From Streptomyces sp. AJS327 (lineage in GTDB: Bacteria; Actinomycetota; Actinomycetes; Streptomycetales; Streptomycetaceae), in assembly GCF_013450295.1 (NCBI RefSeq), contig NZ_SKBR01000001.1:123501-187500 (forward strand): a stretch of 64,000 nucleotides of DNA, read 5' to 3'. Position 1 is the stretch's first letter; every line of letters begins with the position of its first letter. A program made the position numbers and the translations under genes. Below are positions 8,677 through 17,799 of the stretch, in pieces. Under the pieces are notes generated by a model. It saw only the letters and a list, made by a program, of their open reading frames with translations, was not told where the DNA came from and did no database searches.

Positions 8677-10052
8677 CGTACTGGTGCGAACACGCCTGGC
8701 TGAACGGCACCGTGGAACCCGGCGTCGTACTGGAGGTCGGCGCCGACGGGACGATCACCGAGGTGCGCCGCGAGGTGCCCGCGCCGCCCCCCGGCGCCGA
8801 ACCGCTGCGCGGGCTGACCGTGCCCGGCTTCGCCAACGCCCACAGCCACGCCTTCCACCGGGCGCTGCGCTCCAGCACCCAGGTGGGCTCCGGCACCTTC
8901 TGGACCTGGCGCGAGCAGATGTACCAGACGGCGTCCCGGCTCACCCCGGACACCTACCTCGCGCTCGCCCGCGCCACCTACGCCGAGATGGCGCTCGCCG
9001 GGATCTCCTGCGTCGGCGAGTTCCACTACCTGCACCACGACGTCGGCGGAGCCCGGTACGCCGACCCGAACGCCATGGGCCGGGCGCTGATCGAGGCGGC
9101 CGCCGAGGCCGGGGTACGCCTCACTCTGCTCGACGCCGCCTACCTGGCCTCCGGCTTCGGAACCGGCGGCCAGGGCGAACCGCCGACCACCCCGCAACTC
9201 CGGTTCTGCGACACCGACGGCACGCGTAACGGCGCGCCCCGCCCGTCCGCCGACGCCTGGGCCGAGCGGGTCTCCGCGCTGCGCCCCGAGGGCGCGCACG
9301 CCCGGGTTGGCGCCGCGATCCACTCCGTCCGCGCGGTGCCCGCCCGGGAGCTGGACACCGTCGCCCGGTGGGCGGCGGACCGCGCGGCGCCCCTCCACTT
9401 CCACCTCTCCGAGCAGCGCGCCGAGAACGACGCCTGCCAACGCGCCCACGGCCGCACCCCCACCGCGCTGCTCGCGGAGCACGGAGTGCTCGGCGCCCGC
9501 GCCACCGCCGTCCACGCCACCCAGCTCACCGACGCGGACGTCGCCGCGCTCGGCCGCTCCCACACGGCGGTGTGCGTCTGCCCCACCACCGAGCGGGACC
9601 TGGGCGACGGCATCGGCCCCGCCCCCGAGCTGCAACGTGCGGGCAGCACCCTCTGTCTGGGCAGCGACAGCCACGCGGTGATCGACATGCTGGAGGAGGC
9701 CCGCGCCCTGGAGCTGGACGAGCGGCTGCGCACCCGCACCCGGGGCCACTGGACGGCGGCCCAACTGCTGCGCGCCGCCACCGAGGACGGACACGCGGCG
9801 CTCGGCTGGCCGGAGGCGGGCCGTCTGGAGGTGGGCGCGCTCGCCGACCTCACCACCGTCGCGCTGGACTCGGTCCGTACGGCCGGCACCGAACCCCGGA
9901 TGGCCGGGGAGGCGGCGGTCTTCGCCGGGACGGCGGCGGACGTGCGGCACACCGTGGTCGGCGGCCGCCACGTGGTGCGGGACGGGGCGCACACCCTAGT
10001 CGGTGACGTACCGCGCGCCCTCGCCGACGCCCTCGCCGCCCTCCGTGCTTGA
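8667..10052 (+). CDS. hutF: Formimidoylglutamate deiminase
   Basis: Amidohydrolase-superfamily enzyme that removes ammonia from N-formimidoyl-L-glutamate to give N-formyl-L-glutamate, the five-step branch of histidine degradation. 461 aa, close to the family length. Metal ligands visible: NAHSHAFHR (His59, His61), the His of [13 protein letters not shown], the His of TAVHATQL, and the Asp of GSDSHAVID. The start is the GTG at 8667, which overlaps the preceding gene by 10 bp. The next ATG, two codons downstream, is also possible. It follows hutU and the M20 gene in one transcript and precedes hutI. HutF implies formylglutamate as product, so a deformylase is needed. Confidence 0.93.
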   Translation: MPMTYWCEHAWLNGTVEPGVVLEVGADGTITEVRREVPAPPPGAEPLRGLTVPGFANAHSHAFHRALRSSTQVGSGTFWTWREQMYQTASRLTPDTYLALARATYAEMALAGISCVGEFHYLHHDVGGARYADPNAMGRALIEAAAEAGVRLTLLDAAYLASGFGTGGQGEPPTTPQLRFCDTDGTRNGAPRPSADAWAERVSALRPEGAHARVGAAIHSVRAVPARELDTVARWAADRAAPLHFHLSEQRAENDACQRAHGRTPTALLAEHGVLGARATAVHATQLTDADVAALGRSHTAVCVCPTTERDLGDGIGPAPELQRAGSTLCLGSDSHAVIDMLEEARALELDERLRTRTRGHWTAAQLLRAATEDGHAALGWPEAGRLEVGALADLTTVALDSVRTAGTEPRMAGEAAVFAGTAADVRHTVVGGRHVVRDGAHTLVGDVPRALADALAALRA

Positions 10053-10188
10053 CCGCCCCCGATCCCACCCGCCCGGCACCCGACACCCGACCCTCCCCGA
10101 ACCCGGCCCCCCGAACCCGGAACCGGACATCCCCGAACACGGGACACCCCCGAACACCGGACATCCCCAGACGACCGGAGGAACCGCC
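10053..10188 (+). repeat. Cytosine-rich spacer with repeated CCGGACATCCCC between hutF and hutI
   Basis: The 136-bp spacer is almost free of T and contains imperfect repeats of CCGAACACC/CCGGACATCCCC. Two exact copies of CCGGACATCCCC lie at 10123-10134 and 10157-10168. It precedes the hutI ribosome site GGAGGAA (10177-10183). An unstructured C-rich mRNA would be a plausible loading site for Rho, but this is speculation. Confidence 0.5.
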
Positions 10189-11388
10189 GTGCGCAGTGAC
10201 ACCCCCTCCCCGGACGGCGCCGCGCGCAGCACCGTCCTCAGCGGCATCGGCACGCTGGTCACCAACGACCCCGAACACGGCGCCGGACGCCTCGGCCTGA
10301 TCGAGGACGCCGCGCTGGTGCTGGAGGGCGACCGGGTGGCCTGGGCGGGCCCCGCCTCCGTCGCGCCCCCCGCCGACACCTCCTACGACGTGGGCGGCCG
10401 CACCGTGCTCCCCGGCTTCGTCGACTCGCACTCCCACACGGTGTTCGGCGGCGACCGCACCGCCGAGTTCAACGCCCGTATGTCCGGGGAGAGTTACCAG
10501 GCCGGGGGCATCCGCACCACGGTCGCCGCGACCCGGGAGGCCGACGAGGCGGAGCTGGCCGCCCGGCTCGCCGCGCTGCTGCGCGAGATGCGGCGCCAGG
10601 GCACCACCACCGTCGAGGTCAAGTCCGGTTACGGCCTCACTCCCGAGCACGAGGCCCGCGCGCTGCGCCTCGCGGCCGAGCACACCGACGAGGTCACCTA
10701 CCTCGGCGCCCACGTCGTGCCCCCCGAGTACGCCGACGACCCGGACGGGTACGTCGCCCTCGTCACCGGACCGATGCTGGACGCCTGCGCCCCCCACGCG
10801 CGCTGGGTGGACGTCTTCTGCGAACGCGGGGCCTTCGACGCCGACCAGTCCCGGGCGGTGCTCACCGCCGGGCAGGAGCGCGGACTCCTCGCCCGGGTGC
10901 ACGCCAACCAGCTCTCGTACGGCCCGGGGGTGCGGCTCGCCGTCGAGCTGGGCGCCGCCTCCGCCGACCACTGCACCCACCTGACCGACGCGGACGTGGA
11001 CGCGCTCGCCCACGGCGACACCGTCGCCACGCTGCTCCCCGGCTGCGAGTTCTCCACCCGCGCCGTCTACCCCGACGCGCGGCGGCTGCTCGACGCGGGC
11101 GTCACCGTCGCCCTCGCCACCGACTGCAACCCCGGCTCCTCCTTCACCTCCTCGATGCCGTTCTGTGTGGCGATCGCCGTCCGCGAGATGGGCATGACGC
11201 CCGACGAGGCCGTATGGGCCGCGACGGCGGGCGGCGCCGCCGCGCTGCGCCGCACCGACGTCGGACGGCTCGCCCCCGGCGCCCGCGCCGACCTCGCCCT
11301 GCTCGACGCGCCCTCCCCGGTACACCTCGCCTACCGCCCCGGGGTGCCGCTGGTCTCGGCCGTCTGGTCCGGCGGACGCCTGACCTGA
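10189..11388 (+). CDS. hutI: Imidazolonepropionase
   Basis: Hydrolyses 4-imidazolone-5-propionate to N-formimidoyl-L-glutamate. The frame is open from 10003, but the GTG at 10189 has GGAGGAA at the right distance and yields 399 aa, the family length. Amidohydrolase metal ligands: [15 protein letters not shown] (His81, His83), the His of [11 protein letters not shown] and the Asp of [18 protein letters not shown] is the characteristic substrate loop. It is the last gene of the hut operon; about 250 bp follow before the exporter gene. Gene order does not follow reaction order: HutU, then HutI, then HutF, then the proposed deformylase. Confidence 0.95.
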   Translation: MRSDTPSPDGAARSTVLSGIGTLVTNDPEHGAGRLGLIEDAALVLEGDRVAWAGPASVAPPADTSYDVGGRTVLPGFVDSHSHTVFGGDRTAEFNARMSGESYQAGGIRTTVAATREADEAELAARLAALLREMRRQGTTTVEVKSGYGLTPEHEARALRLAAEHTDEVTYLGAHVVPPEYADDPDGYVALVTGPMLDACAPHARWVDVFCERGAFDADQSRAVLTAGQERGLLARVHANQLSYGPGVRLAVELGAASADHCTHLTDADVDALAHGDTVATLLPGCEFSTRAVYPDARRLLDAGVTVALATDCNPGSSFTSSMPFCVAIAVREMGMTPDEAVWAATAGGAAALRRTDVGRLAPGARADLALLDAPSPVHLAYRPGVPLVSAVWSGGRLT

Positions 11389-11580
11389 GACGGGCGGAGG
11401 GGACCGGTCGGGACCGGACGGATCGGTCGGGACCGGACGGGGAGGGGACAGCAGGCGGGCACCAGGCGACAGGAGCGGACACGGGCGGGGGCACGAGGGG
11501 ACACGGCGGGACGGGCGGGGCCGGGCGGAGGACGGGTTGGCCTGGCGAAACCGGGCCCGGGCCGTTCAGTACTGTGCATT

Positions 11581-11610
11581 GTTGTCCAGCGTTGTCCAGC
11601 GTTGTTCAGC
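11581..11610 (+). repeat. Three 10-bp direct repeats upstream of the DHA2 exporter gene
   Basis: GTTGTCCAGC, GTTGTCCAGC and GTTGTTCAGC are contiguous (11581-11590, 11591-11600, 11601-11610) and end 35 bp before the exporter ATG. The 10-bp period puts every copy on the same face of the helix, as in a multi-site operator. No regulator gene is adjacent. Confidence 0.6.
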
Positions 11611-11645
11611 ACCGGCCCCATGACGCTCTCCCGGGAGGGGTCCCC

Positions 11646-13286
11646 ATGCCCGAGCCCGCTCTCGATCGCCGACGGCGGCTGCTGGTCCTGGCGATCTGCT
11701 GTATGTCCCTGCTGATCGTCAGCCTCGACAACACCGCGCTCAACGTCGCGCTGCCCTCGATCCAGAAGGATCTCAACGCCTCGCTCTCCGGTCTCCAGTG
11801 GACGATCGACGCCTACACGCTGGTGCTCGCCTCGCTGCTGATGCTCGCCGGGGCCACCGCCGACCGGATCGGGCGGCGCCGGGTCTTCCGCGTCGGCCTG
11901 CTCGTCTTCGTCCTCGGCTCGCTGCTGTGCAGCCTCGCGCCCGGGCTGGACTGGCTGGTCGCGGCGCGGGTGCTCCAGGCCGTGGGCGGTTCGATGCTCA
12001 ACCCCGTGGCGATGTCGATCATCACCAACACCTTCACCGACCCGCGCGAGCGGGCCCGCGCCATCGGGATCTGGGGCGGGGTCGTCGGCATCAGCATGGC
12101 CGCCGGGCCGATCGTCGGCGGGCTGCTCGTGGACTGGACGGGCTGGCAGGCGATCTTCTGGCTGAACATCCCCATAGGGCTGACGGCCTACCTGCTCACC
12201 ACCCGCTACGTCCCCGAGTCCCGGGCCCCCCGCGCGCGCCGCGCCGACCCGGTCGGACAGTTGCTGATGATCGTGCTGCTCGGCGCGCTGACCTACGCGA
12301 TCATCGAGAGCCCGCACCGCGGCCTCACCTCGCCCGTGGTCCTCGGCTGCGCCGCGCTCGCCGCGGCCGGGCTGGCCGGACTCCTCTGGTACGAGCCGCG
12401 CCGCGCGGAACCCCTGATCGACCTGCGTTTCTTCCGCAGCGCCCCGTTCAGCGGCGCCACCGCCGTCGCGGTGTTCGCCTTCGCCGCGCTCGGCGGCTTC
12501 CTCTTCCTCAACGCCCTCCACCTCCAGGACGTACGCGGGCTGAGCGCGCTGGAGGCCGGGCTGTACATGCTGCCGATGGCCGCCACCACGCTCGTCCTCG
12601 CGCCGGTCTCCGGCCGGATGGTGGGCGGCCGGGGGCCGCGGCTGCCGACGCTGCTGGCCGGGGTCGGCCTGACGGCGGCCGGGGTGTTCTTCGCGCTGAC
12701 CGCCTCGCCCGACCTCCCCGACGCGGCGCTGCTCGCTGGGTACGTCGTCTTCGGCGCGGGTTTCGGCATCGTCAACGCGCCGATCACCAACACCGCCGTC
12801 TCCGGAATGCCACGCGCGCAGGCCGGGGTGGCGGCGGCGGTCGCCTCCACCAGCCGCCAGGTGGGGCAGTCGCTCGGGGTGGCGGTGATCGGCGCGGTGA
12901 TGGCCTCGGCCGCGCTCGCCAGCGACGGCGGGAGGACGGGCGGGAGCTTCGCGGGCTCGGAGCGCACCGCCTGGTGGATCATCGCGGGCTGTGGATTCGC
13001 GGTGCTGCTGCTCGGCGCGCTCACCACCGGCCGCTGGGCGCGCGCGACCGCCGAACGGACGGCGAGGCTGCTCGAACCCCACGGCGAGCGCCCAGAGGGC
13101 GCGTGGCCCGCGGACGCCGATCGTGCACGCGACCGCGCTGACCGCGCGGCGGAGGAGGGCGCGGCCCGGGGTGGCGACCGCTGGGCCGGTCCCTCCCGGG
13201 GAGGCCCCGGCGGGCGGTCCCGGGGACGGCGCGGGGGAACGGCCCCCGGCGAGGACCGCCGCCCCGGCGAGCCCGGCGGCCGGTAG
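11646..13286 (+). CDS. MFS transporter, DHA2 (14-helix drug:H+ antiporter) family
   Basis: Multidrug efflux-type inner membrane protein, 546 aa. The ATG at 11646 is preceded by GGGAGGGG and fixes a cytoplasmic N-terminus followed by a first helix (LLVLAICCMSLLIVSLDNTA). The LDNTALNVALPSI motif, WTIDAYTL, GATADRIGRRRVFRVG (motif A, loop 2-3) and the motif C region (GGVVGISMAAGPIVGG in helix 5) identify DHA2. The last 75 residues or so, from about 470, are a hydrophilic Arg/Ala/Gly/Glu-rich cytoplasmic tail. The substrate is unknown. It is a single gene ending at a very strong bidirectional hairpin. The repeated elements in its promoter region suggest dedicated control. Confidence 0.9.
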   Translation: MPEPALDRRRRLLVLAICCMSLLIVSLDNTALNVALPSIQKDLNASLSGLQWTIDAYTLVLASLLMLAGATADRIGRRRVFRVGLLVFVLGSLLCSLAPGLDWLVAARVLQAVGGSMLNPVAMSIITNTFTDPRERARAIGIWGGVVGISMAAGPIVGGLLVDWTGWQAIFWLNIPIGLTAYLLTTRYVPESRAPRARRADPVGQLLMIVLLGALTYAIIESPHRGLTSPVVLGCAALAAAGLAGLLWYEPRRAEPLIDLRFFRSAPFSGATAVAVFAFAALGGFLFLNALHLQDVRGLSALEAGLYMLPMAATTLVLAPVSGRMVGGRGPRLPTLLAGVGLTAAGVFFALTASPDLPDAALLAGYVVFGAGFGIVNAPITNTAVSGMPRAQAGVAAAVASTSRQVGQSLGVAVIGAVMASAALASDGGRTGGSFAGSERTAWWIIAGCGFAVLLLGALTTGRWARATAERTARLLEPHGERPEGAWPADADRARDRADRAAEEGAARGGDRWAGPSRGGPGGRSRGRRGGTAPGEDRRPGEPGGR

Positions 13287-13335
13287 CCACCGGAACCACC
13301 GGAACCACCGAGGGGCGTGTGCCCCGCCCCGGAAA

Positions 13336-13383
13336 CGCCGAGGGCCCGGCCGGACGAGTACGGGTCCGGCCGGGCCCTCGGCG
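13336..13383. terminator. Strong bidirectional terminator between the exporter and sigI-like genes
   Basis: A perfect 20-bp inverted repeat (13336-13355 with 13364-13383) around an 8-base loop, starting CGCCGAGGGC and closing GCCCTCGGCG. It separates two convergent genes and would serve both. There is no T-tract, as is usual in Streptomyces. Confidence 0.85.
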
Positions 13384-13413
13384 CGCACGGGGTGTTCGCG
13401 GGGACGCGGGGCG

Positions 13414-14367
13414 TCACTCCTCGATCATCAGCCCCTTGCGGAGCTTGGCCAGGGTGCGGGAGAGCAGCCGGGAGACGTGCATCTGCGAGATGTTCAGCTC
13501 CTCGCCGATCTCCGACTGGGTCATGTTGGCGACGAACCGGAGCGAGAGGATCTGCTTGTCCCGCGGGGAGAGTTCGGCGATCAGCGGCTTCAGGGACTCG
13601 ACGTACTCGATGCCCTCCAGGCCGTGGTCCTCGTAGCCGATGCGGTCGGCCAGCGCCCCCTCGGTGTCGTCCTCCTCCGGCTGGGCGTCCAGCGAGCTGG
13701 CGGTGTACGCGTTGCTCGCCGCCATGCCCTCGACGACCTCGTCGGTGGTGAGGTTCAGCCGCTCGGCCAGTTCCTCGACGGTCGGTGCGCGGTCCAGCCG
13801 CTGGGAGAGCTCGTCGCCCGCCTTGGCGAGGTCGAGACGGAGTTCCTGGAGCCGCCGGGGAACGCGGACCGACCAGGAGGTGTCGCGGAAGAAGCGCTTG
13901 ATCTCGCCGACGATGGTCGGCATCGCGAAGGTGGGGAACTCCACCCCGCGGGTGAGTTCGAACCGGTCGATCGCCTTGATCAGGCCGATGGTGCCGACCT
14001 GGACGATGTCCTCCATGGGCTCGCTGCGCGAACGGAAGCGCGCGGCGGCGAACTTGACCAGTGCGAGGTTCAGTTCGACGAGCGTGTTGCGGACGTAGGC
14101 GTGCTCGTGGGTGCCTTCCTCAAGCCCCTCCAGCCTCTCGAAGAGGGTTCTGGACAGGGCCCGGGCGTCGAGCGGTCCCACCTCGTCATAGGGTGGGATC
14201 TCCGGGAGTTGGTCGAGGAGTTCCTCGGCCACGTCCTGGCCGGTGAGCTCCGTGTTCTGGACCGCAAGTCCCGCATCCTGATCCGGGCCGGTGACCTCCG
14301 CCGCTTCCGAGCCGGGCAGCTCGGAGTCGGTGATCTCCGGTATCCCGGGGTCGAGCCGGGGTGACAT
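13414..14367 (-). CDS. sigI: RNA polymerase sigma factor, SigB/SigF/SigG type (sigI-like)
   Basis: Group 3 sigma-70 factor lacking region 1, 317 aa from the ATG at 14367, which has GGAGGA 5 nt upstream (an ATG 12 bp further up is less well placed). Region 2 carries LVKFAAARFRSRSEPMEDIVQVGTIG and FELTRGVEFPTFAMPTIVGE. Region 3 has SWSVRVPRRLQELR. Region 4 has LSPRDKQILSLRFVANMTQSEIG and the helix-turn-helix ISQMHVSRLLSRTLAKLR. These sequences place it with the streptomycete stress/differentiation sigma factors controlled by partner switching. The neighbouring STAS and HATPase genes support that. Assignment as SigI rests on remembered gene order and is moderate. A non-conserved acidic stretch occupies the first 60 residues or so. 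Confidence 0.85.
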   Translation of the reverse strand: MSPRLDPGIPEITDSELPGSEAAEVTGPDQDAGLAVQNTELTGQDVAEELLDQLPEIPPYDEVGPLDARALSRTLFERLEGLEEGTHEHAYVRNTLVELNLALVKFAAARFRSRSEPMEDIVQVGTIGLIKAIDRFELTRGVEFPTFAMPTIVGEIKRFFRDTSWSVRVPRRLQELRLDLAKAGDELSQRLDRAPTVEELAERLNLTTDEVVEGMAASNAYTASSLDAQPEEDDTEGALADRIGYEDHGLEGIEYVESLKPLIAELSPRDKQILSLRFVANMTQSEIGEELNISQMHVSRLLSRTLAKLRKGLMIEE

Positions 14368-14626
14368 GGTGTCCTCCATCTTTCTCGGCGTATGGCTGCC
14401 GAAGCCGTGACGTGCACTACGAGGTGCGGCGCCTCCAAAGCCGACGTGTTTCCGATGTCCCTACTAGGCGTACCTGTTTCCGGGTAGCGATGGCAAGTTG
14501 CTTTTGTCCAAATTTGCCCTATTGCGTGGCTTGTTCGGCTACCGTCCGACCCGGGGAAGGCGTAGGGTTCAGAACGCTTCAAAGGGGCAGCAGAAGTGGC
14601 CCTCACGCGATCAGAATGGGGTGTGC

Positions 14627-15007
14627 ATGGACCGCGGGATGCCCGGCAGCACAAGCCGCGGCCGACTGACGGTCGCCGTACGGCACCAGGGGCCGAGCGC
14701 CGTCGTCACGTGCGAGGGTGAGCTGGATCACCACACCGCGGACCTGCTGCGCGAACCGCTGGAGCGCAGCGTCGAGGAGGGGTACAGCCGACTCGTCGTG
14801 GACTGCTCGGGGCTGGAGTTCTGCGACTCGACGGGGCTGAACGTCCTGCTCGGCGCCCGGCTGAAGGCCGAGGCGGCGGGTGGCGGAGTCCATCTCGCCG
14901 GGATGGGACCGGTGGTGGCGAGGGTGTTCGAGATCACCGGCGCCGGTGCCGTGTTCACCGTGCACGACGATCTGGACGCGGCCCTCGCCGGGCTTCCCGG
15001 CGCATAA
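14627..15007 (+). CDS. STAS-domain anti-sigma factor antagonist
   Basis: RsbV/SpoIIAA-like protein, 126 aa, that when unphosphorylated should bind an anti-sigma kinase and free a sigma factor. VTCEGELDHHTADLLREPL (about 27-45) forms the first strands and helix. LVVDCSGLEFCDSTGLNVLL contains the phosphorylatable Ser68 in the DSTG motif. The ATG at 14627 is preceded by a weak GGGG site; a GTG two codons earlier is possible. It is divergent from the sigI-like gene and about 165 bp upstream of the HATPase gene in the same direction, so the three could form one switching module. The two intervening promoters are not obvious. Confidence 0.88.
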   Translation: MDRGMPGSTSRGRLTVAVRHQGPSAVVTCEGELDHHTADLLREPLERSVEEGYSRLVVDCSGLEFCDSTGLNVLLGARLKAEAAGGGVHLAGMGPVVARVFEITGAGAVFTVHDDLDAALAGLPGA

Positions 15008-15171
15008 CGGGGACGTTACGCGCATCACACCAGTCCGGCCGAATCATCGGGTGTTCCCACGGTCCGGCAGGGCAGGAGACCTCTGAATCTGTCAGGCATT
15101 CGTTAACAGCGCGACCAGACTGGCGCCAGGCGACGAATCGGTTAATCGGTGATCGGTGAGGTGAACCACTG

Positions 15172-15900
15172 ATGAGCACCACCCGGCCGCACCCGGCGGG
15201 CGACGGCGGCCCGGAGCCCGAGGGCACCGCGAGCACCGCTGCCGCGCCGGAGGCCGGGAACGCGTACGCCGGGCGGGCCGGACGTGGCGCGGGTGCCGTC
15301 GAGGACACCGGTACCGAGACGGCGCCGGACGCGGAGAGCGATGCCGGAGGCGAACGGGGAGGCGGAGCCATGCGGGCTGTCACGAACACCGTGCACACCA
15401 CCGCCGTCAGCGAGGGGGGAACCCACGGCCCGGAGACGGGCGCGGACGGCGTCCCCGCACCGGGAGACGCCGAGGGCCAGGGGAGGGCGATGCGCCAGGT
15501 GCGCCGCCTCCGGCTGGTCGGCGTCTCGGGCCCGGTGCCGTGCGCCCGGGACTTCACCCGGCAGGCGCTGCACGACTGGGGCTGGCTGCCCGCCGCCACC
15601 GCCGACCAGCGGGCGGCGGCCGAGGACGCGCTGCTCGTCGTCTCCGAGCTGGTGACCAACGCCTGCCTGCACGCGGACGGCCCGGAGGAGCTGCGGGTGG
15701 GCACCGGCGCCAAGGTGCTGCGGCTGGAGGTCGTCGACCTCGGCAGCGGTTCGCCGTCGCCCCGCACCCCGCACCGGGCCGGACGGCCGGGCGGACACGG
15801 CATGTTCATCGTCCAGCGGCTCTGCCTGGACTGGGGCGTGGTCCGCAACAGCGACGGCGCGGGCAAGACCGTCTGGGCGGAACTCGCCGCCCCCAACTGA
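15172..15900 (+). CDS. HATPase-type serine kinase/anti-sigma factor-like regulator
   Basis: The C-terminal 135 residues are an RsbW-like GHKL ATPase domain. The N box is VVSELVTNACLHA (Asn163 for Mg2+), the G1 box DLGSGSP contains Asp189, and the G2-type loop is GRPGGHGMFIVQ (204-215). Such proteins phosphorylate STAS antagonists and bind sigma factors. From the ATG at 15172 the protein is 242 aa, but the first 100 residues or so are low-complexity Gly/Ala/Thr/Glu. An ATG at 15370, preceded by GGGGAGG at 6 nt, would give 176 aa and may be the real start. Its neighbours (sigI-like, STAS) suggest it is the switch kinase, though it might act on another sigma factor. Confidence 0.82.
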   Translation: MSTTRPHPAGDGGPEPEGTASTAAAPEAGNAYAGRAGRGAGAVEDTGTETAPDAESDAGGERGGGAMRAVTNTVHTTAVSEGGTHGPETGADGVPAPGDAEGQGRAMRQVRRLRLVGVSGPVPCARDFTRQALHDWGWLPAATADQRAAAEDALLVVSELVTNACLHADGPEELRVGTGAKVLRLEVVDLGSGSPSPRTPHRAGRPGGHGMFIVQRLCLDWGVVRNSDGAGKTVWAELAAPN

Positions 15901-15945
15901 CCCGTCCCAGGCCCCAACTGACCCGCTCCACCCCCAACTGACCCG
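15891..15945 (+). repeat. CCCCAACTGACCCG repeated three times across the stop of the HATPase gene
   Basis: Copies start at 15891, 15912 and 15932, a period of 20-21 bp or two helical turns. The first copy contains the TGA stop codon. The function is unknown; it may be a duplicated gene end. Confidence 0.8.
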
Positions 15946-16281
15946 CCTCGCCCCGGCGTCCCGTGGTCGTCACCCCCACCCTCACGGGCCCGTGCTCCGG
16001 TGCGCCCGTGAGCCGTGTCCACCGTCGCCGCTCGGCGGGGTGGTGCCCCCCGACGGGACCAACACCCGTGCGCACCCGGTCTTCTGAGCCACCGTTCGCC
16101 GCGCTGTTCGCGCCACCTCTCGCACCGTCGTCCGGACCGCCGCACCGCACGCGGGCGCCGGTCCGCGGTCCCCGTACGAGCCAGGACGGGGCGCCGACCG
16201 CGCCGGGGCGGGGGCGCGAAACGGCCGGTGCTCCCCGGGCGGGGAGAACCGGCCGTTCGTCACGCTGGCCCGGGGACGCGG
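15901..16281. other. Convergent intergenic region after the HATPase gene
   Basis: About 380 bp without a convincing gene between two convergent genes. It contains the CCCCAACTGACCCG repeats at its left end and the POT-gene terminator hairpin at its right end. The middle is GC-rich with no signal I recognise. Confidence 0.55.
16220..16257. terminator. Terminator hairpin of the POT transporter gene
   Basis: AACGGCCGGT (16220-16229) pairs with ACCGGCCGTT (16248-16257). Inside it CTCCCC pairs with GGGGAG around a GGGC loop, giving a 16-bp stem with one internal mismatch. It begins 25 bp past the transporter stop on the minus strand. Confidence 0.8.
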
Positions 16282-17799
16282 TCAGCGGACCGAACCCATC
16301 AGCGCCTTCACCTTCGCGCGGTTCGCGTACATGGCCACTCCCGCGATCACCGCGAGCGTCGCCTCGGCCAGGATCACGCCGACGCCGCGCAGGTCCACCC
16401 CGGCGATCGACAGCAGCCCGGTGACACAGTTACCGGCAGTGACGGCGAGGAAGAAGACCGCCATCAGCTGGCTCCCGTACTTGGCCGGGGCGAGCTTGGT
16501 CGTCACCGACAGGCCGACCGGGGAGAGGCACAGCTCCGCGACGGTGTGCAGCAGGAAGATCAGCACCAGCCAGAGCGGGCTGGCCTTGTCGCCGCCCGCC
16601 GTCAGCGTCATCGGGAGGGCGAAGACGAAGAAGGAGAGCCCGGCGACGACCAGCGCGACCGAGAACTTGCCGGTGGTGCTGGGCTCCCGCCCGCGCCGGT
16701 TCAGCGCCAGCCAGATCGCCGCGAACACCGGGGCGAGCAGCAGGATCATCGCCGGGTTCAGCGACTGGTACCAGGACGAGGGGAAGTCGAGGCCGAAGAG
16801 GCTGTTGGCGCCCCGCGTCTCGCCGAAGGTCTGTACCGTCGAGGCACCCTGGTCGTAGATCATCCAGAAGACGGCGGCGACCACGAAGAACCAGGTGAAC
16901 CCGGTCATCTTCCGTTGTTCCTCGTCGGTGAGGTCCCGGTCGCGCTTGATGCGGGCGATCACCAGCGCGGGGACGGCCAGTCCCAGGATGGTCAGCGGGA
17001 CCATCGCCCAGTTGAGCGTGAAGTGCCCGGTGGCCACGACGACGGAGTAGAAGGCGGCCGTGACCGCCACCGCCACCAGCGTCTTGCGGAGCACCCCGCG
17101 CCGCTCCGGGTCGCTGAGCGGCAGCGGCACCTCGCTGCTGCGGGCGCTGAGGTGGCGCGAGCCGACCAGGAACTGGACCACGCCGAGCGCCATTCCGAGG
17201 GCGGCGAGCCCGAAGCCCAGGTGCCAGTTGACCTGCTGGCCGACGTAGCCGATCAGCAGGGTCGCCAGCAGGCTGCCGGTGTTGATCCCCATGTAGAAGA
17301 TCGTGAAGCCGCCGTCCCGGCGGGGGTCGTCCGGCCCGTCGTAGAGGTGGCCGACCATCGTGGAGATGTTGGCTTTCATCAGGCCGGAGCCGGTGGCGAT
17401 CAGGGCGAGGCCGACGAAGAACATCGGCTCGCCCGGGACGGTCAGCGAGAGGTGCCCGCAGACGATGATGACGCCGGAGACCGCCACGGTCCCGCGCGGG
17501 CCCCAGACCCGGTCGCCGAGCCAGCCCCCCGGCATGGTGAGCAGGTAGACCATGGCGTTGTAGACCGAGTAGATCGCCGTGGCCGTGACCGCGGTCATCG
17601 CGAGGCCGCCGAGCTGGGCGTCCTCCGCCGCGTCCGGGCCGCCCGAGATCAGGTAGACGACCAGCAGGGCACGCATGCCGTAGAAGCTGAACCGCTCCCA
17701 CATCTCGGTCATGAACAGGGTGGCCAGCCCACGGGGGTGGCCGAAGAAGGTCTTGCCGCCGGGAGTGCCGACCGCGTCCTGTGTCGGGCTGGACGCCAT
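16282..17799 (-). CDS. POT/PTR-family proton-coupled peptide transporter
   Basis: Di/tripeptide:H+ symporter of the major facilitator superfamily, 505 codons from the ATG at 17799, preceded by GAGGAA. The family motif ExxER occurs in TEMWERFSFYG (Glu32, Glu35, Arg36). The PTR2 signature FYMGINTGSLLATLLIGYVG and the helix-7 region TWFFVVAAVFWMIYDQGAST are clear, and 12-14 membrane helices fill the length. An upstream in-frame start (17844) exists but lacks a ribosome site. It is a single gene ending at a hairpin. Its 5' region holds a 12-bp imperfect inverted repeat, so expression may be controlled. The physiological role is peptide scavenging or uptake of peptide-like compounds. Confidence 0.92.
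   Translation of the reverse strand: MASSPTQDAVGTPGGKTFFGHPRGLATLFMTEMWERFSFYGMRALLVVYLISGGPDAAEDAQLGGLAMTAVTATAIYSVYNAMVYLLTMPGGWLGDRVWGPRGTVAVSGVIIVCGHLSLTVPGEPMFFVGLALIATGSGLMKANISTMVGHLYDGPDDPRRDGGFTIFYMGINTGSLLATLLIGYVGQQVNWHLGFGLAALGMALGVVQFLVGSRHLSARSSEVPLPLSDPERRGVLRKTLVAVAVTAAFYSVVVATGHFTLNWAMVPLTILGLAVPALVIARIKRDRDLTDEEQRKMTGFTWFFVVAAVFWMIYDQGASTVQTFGETRGANSLFGLDFPSSWYQSLNPAMILLLAPVFAAIWLALNRRGREPSTTGKFSVALVVAGLSFFVFALPMTLTAGGDKASPLWLVLIFLLHTVAELCLSPVGLSVTTKLAPAKYGSQLMAVFFLAVTAGNCVTGLLSIAGVDLRGVGVILAEATLAVIAGVAMYANRAKVKALMGSVR

Noticed and set aside
14447..14490. GTTT and GGGTA elements considered as a sigma-B-type promoter for the STAS gene
   Set aside because: The spacing is about 30 bp instead of 14-16 bp; the single -10-like TAGGGT at 14563 also lacks a -35.
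14627..15007. Longer start for the STAS protein at 14498
   Set aside because: The extra 43 residues (LLSKFALLRGLFGYRPTRGR and onward) overlap the divergent promoter region and have no family support.
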